In this document: positions 5,670-5,745 of the stretch, piece after piece
Layout of the letters: each line of letters begins with the position of its first letter
How positions within the stretch are numbered: position 1 is the first letter of the stretch
From: JAEMQF01 sp031396305
GTDB taxonomy: Bacteria > Pseudomonadota > Gammaproteobacteria > Burkholderiales > Burkholderiaceae_C
Length of the DNA stretch: 5,745 bases
Reading direction: 5' to 3'
Assembly (NCBI GenBank): GCA_031396305.1
Contig: JANNKM010000535.1
Coordinates: forward strand, 1-5,745
Made by a program: the position numbers and the translations under genes
The notes under the pieces: generated by a model
Told to the model about the DNA's origin: nothing
The model's database searches: none
The model's input: only the letters and a program-made list of their open reading frames with translations

Positions 5670-5745
5670 ACCCCGGCACCATGCGGTCCGGCAACTGCAC
5701 ATGCGGGTGGCTGCACAGTGCGCCCAGCGTGATCGCGCCGCTCAG
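5653..5745 (-). CDS. C-terminal end of an unidentified protein (start outside window)
   Basis: The minus strand is open from the window edge to a TAG at 5655-5653, giving 30 residues that end in LPDRMVPGYYAVA. By my count 27 of 30 third codon positions are G or C, the same bias as the neighbouring genes, which supports real coding. The reading frame converges on the lipoprotein gene with 27 bp between the stops. I do not recognise the family from this fragment: it contains a CSHPHVQLPDR segment with two histidines and one cysteine, but nothing diagnostic. The evidence is open frame, codon bias and sensible gene spacing only. Confidence 0.5.
   Translation of the reverse strand: MSGAITLGALCSHPHVQLPDRMVPGYYAVA

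Overview
The window is GC-rich DNA (third codon positions almost all G or C) from a chromosome that is most likely betaproteobacterial, probably Burkholderiales. That assignment is an inference from base composition, from the protein families (a fatty-acid oxidation set and an Sbal_3080-type lipoprotein) and from their style. No rRNA, tRNA or species marker is present to fix it. I see no mobile element, CRISPR array or RNA gene.

Layout. Positions 2-343 (+) are the 3' end of a gene whose product carries at least 43 uninterrupted prolines followed by a small C-terminal cytochrome c domain with a CMNCH haem motif. A convergent intergenic region (344-461) holds two GC-rich hairpins. Positions 462-1625 (-) encode an acyl-CoA dehydrogenase of the long-chain (LCAD-like) type. 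A 116-bp divergent spacer (1626-1741) separates it from a two-gene operon on the + strand: a thiolase (1742-2947), then, 4 bp later, a two-domain enoyl-CoA hydratase/3-hydroxyacyl-CoA dehydrogenase of FadB type (2952-5129). After a 37-bp gap comes a small outer-membrane-type lipoprotein (5167-5625). The last 93 bases hold the C-terminal end of an unidentified minus-strand gene (5653-5745) that converges on the lipoprotein gene.

How the genes work together. The three central genes encode all four steps of a beta-oxidation cycle: FAD-dependent dehydrogenation (acyl-CoA dehydrogenase), hydration and NAD-dependent oxidation (FadB-type protein), and thiolytic cleavage (thiolase). Thiolase and FadB proteins normally form one complex, which fits their tight spacing. 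The divergent arrangement suggests shared control from the spacer, although no operator can be recognised. The cytochrome and lipoprotein genes have no visible functional link to this pathway.

The central region is ordinary fatty-acid metabolism. The most unusual item is the very long polyproline-cytochrome c junction at the left edge. Smaller oddities are a perfect 18-bp in-frame tandem duplication inside the fadB-type gene and a duplicated 9-bp element at the acyl-CoA dehydrogenase ribosome-binding site. I did not find convincing evidence for a new biological system.
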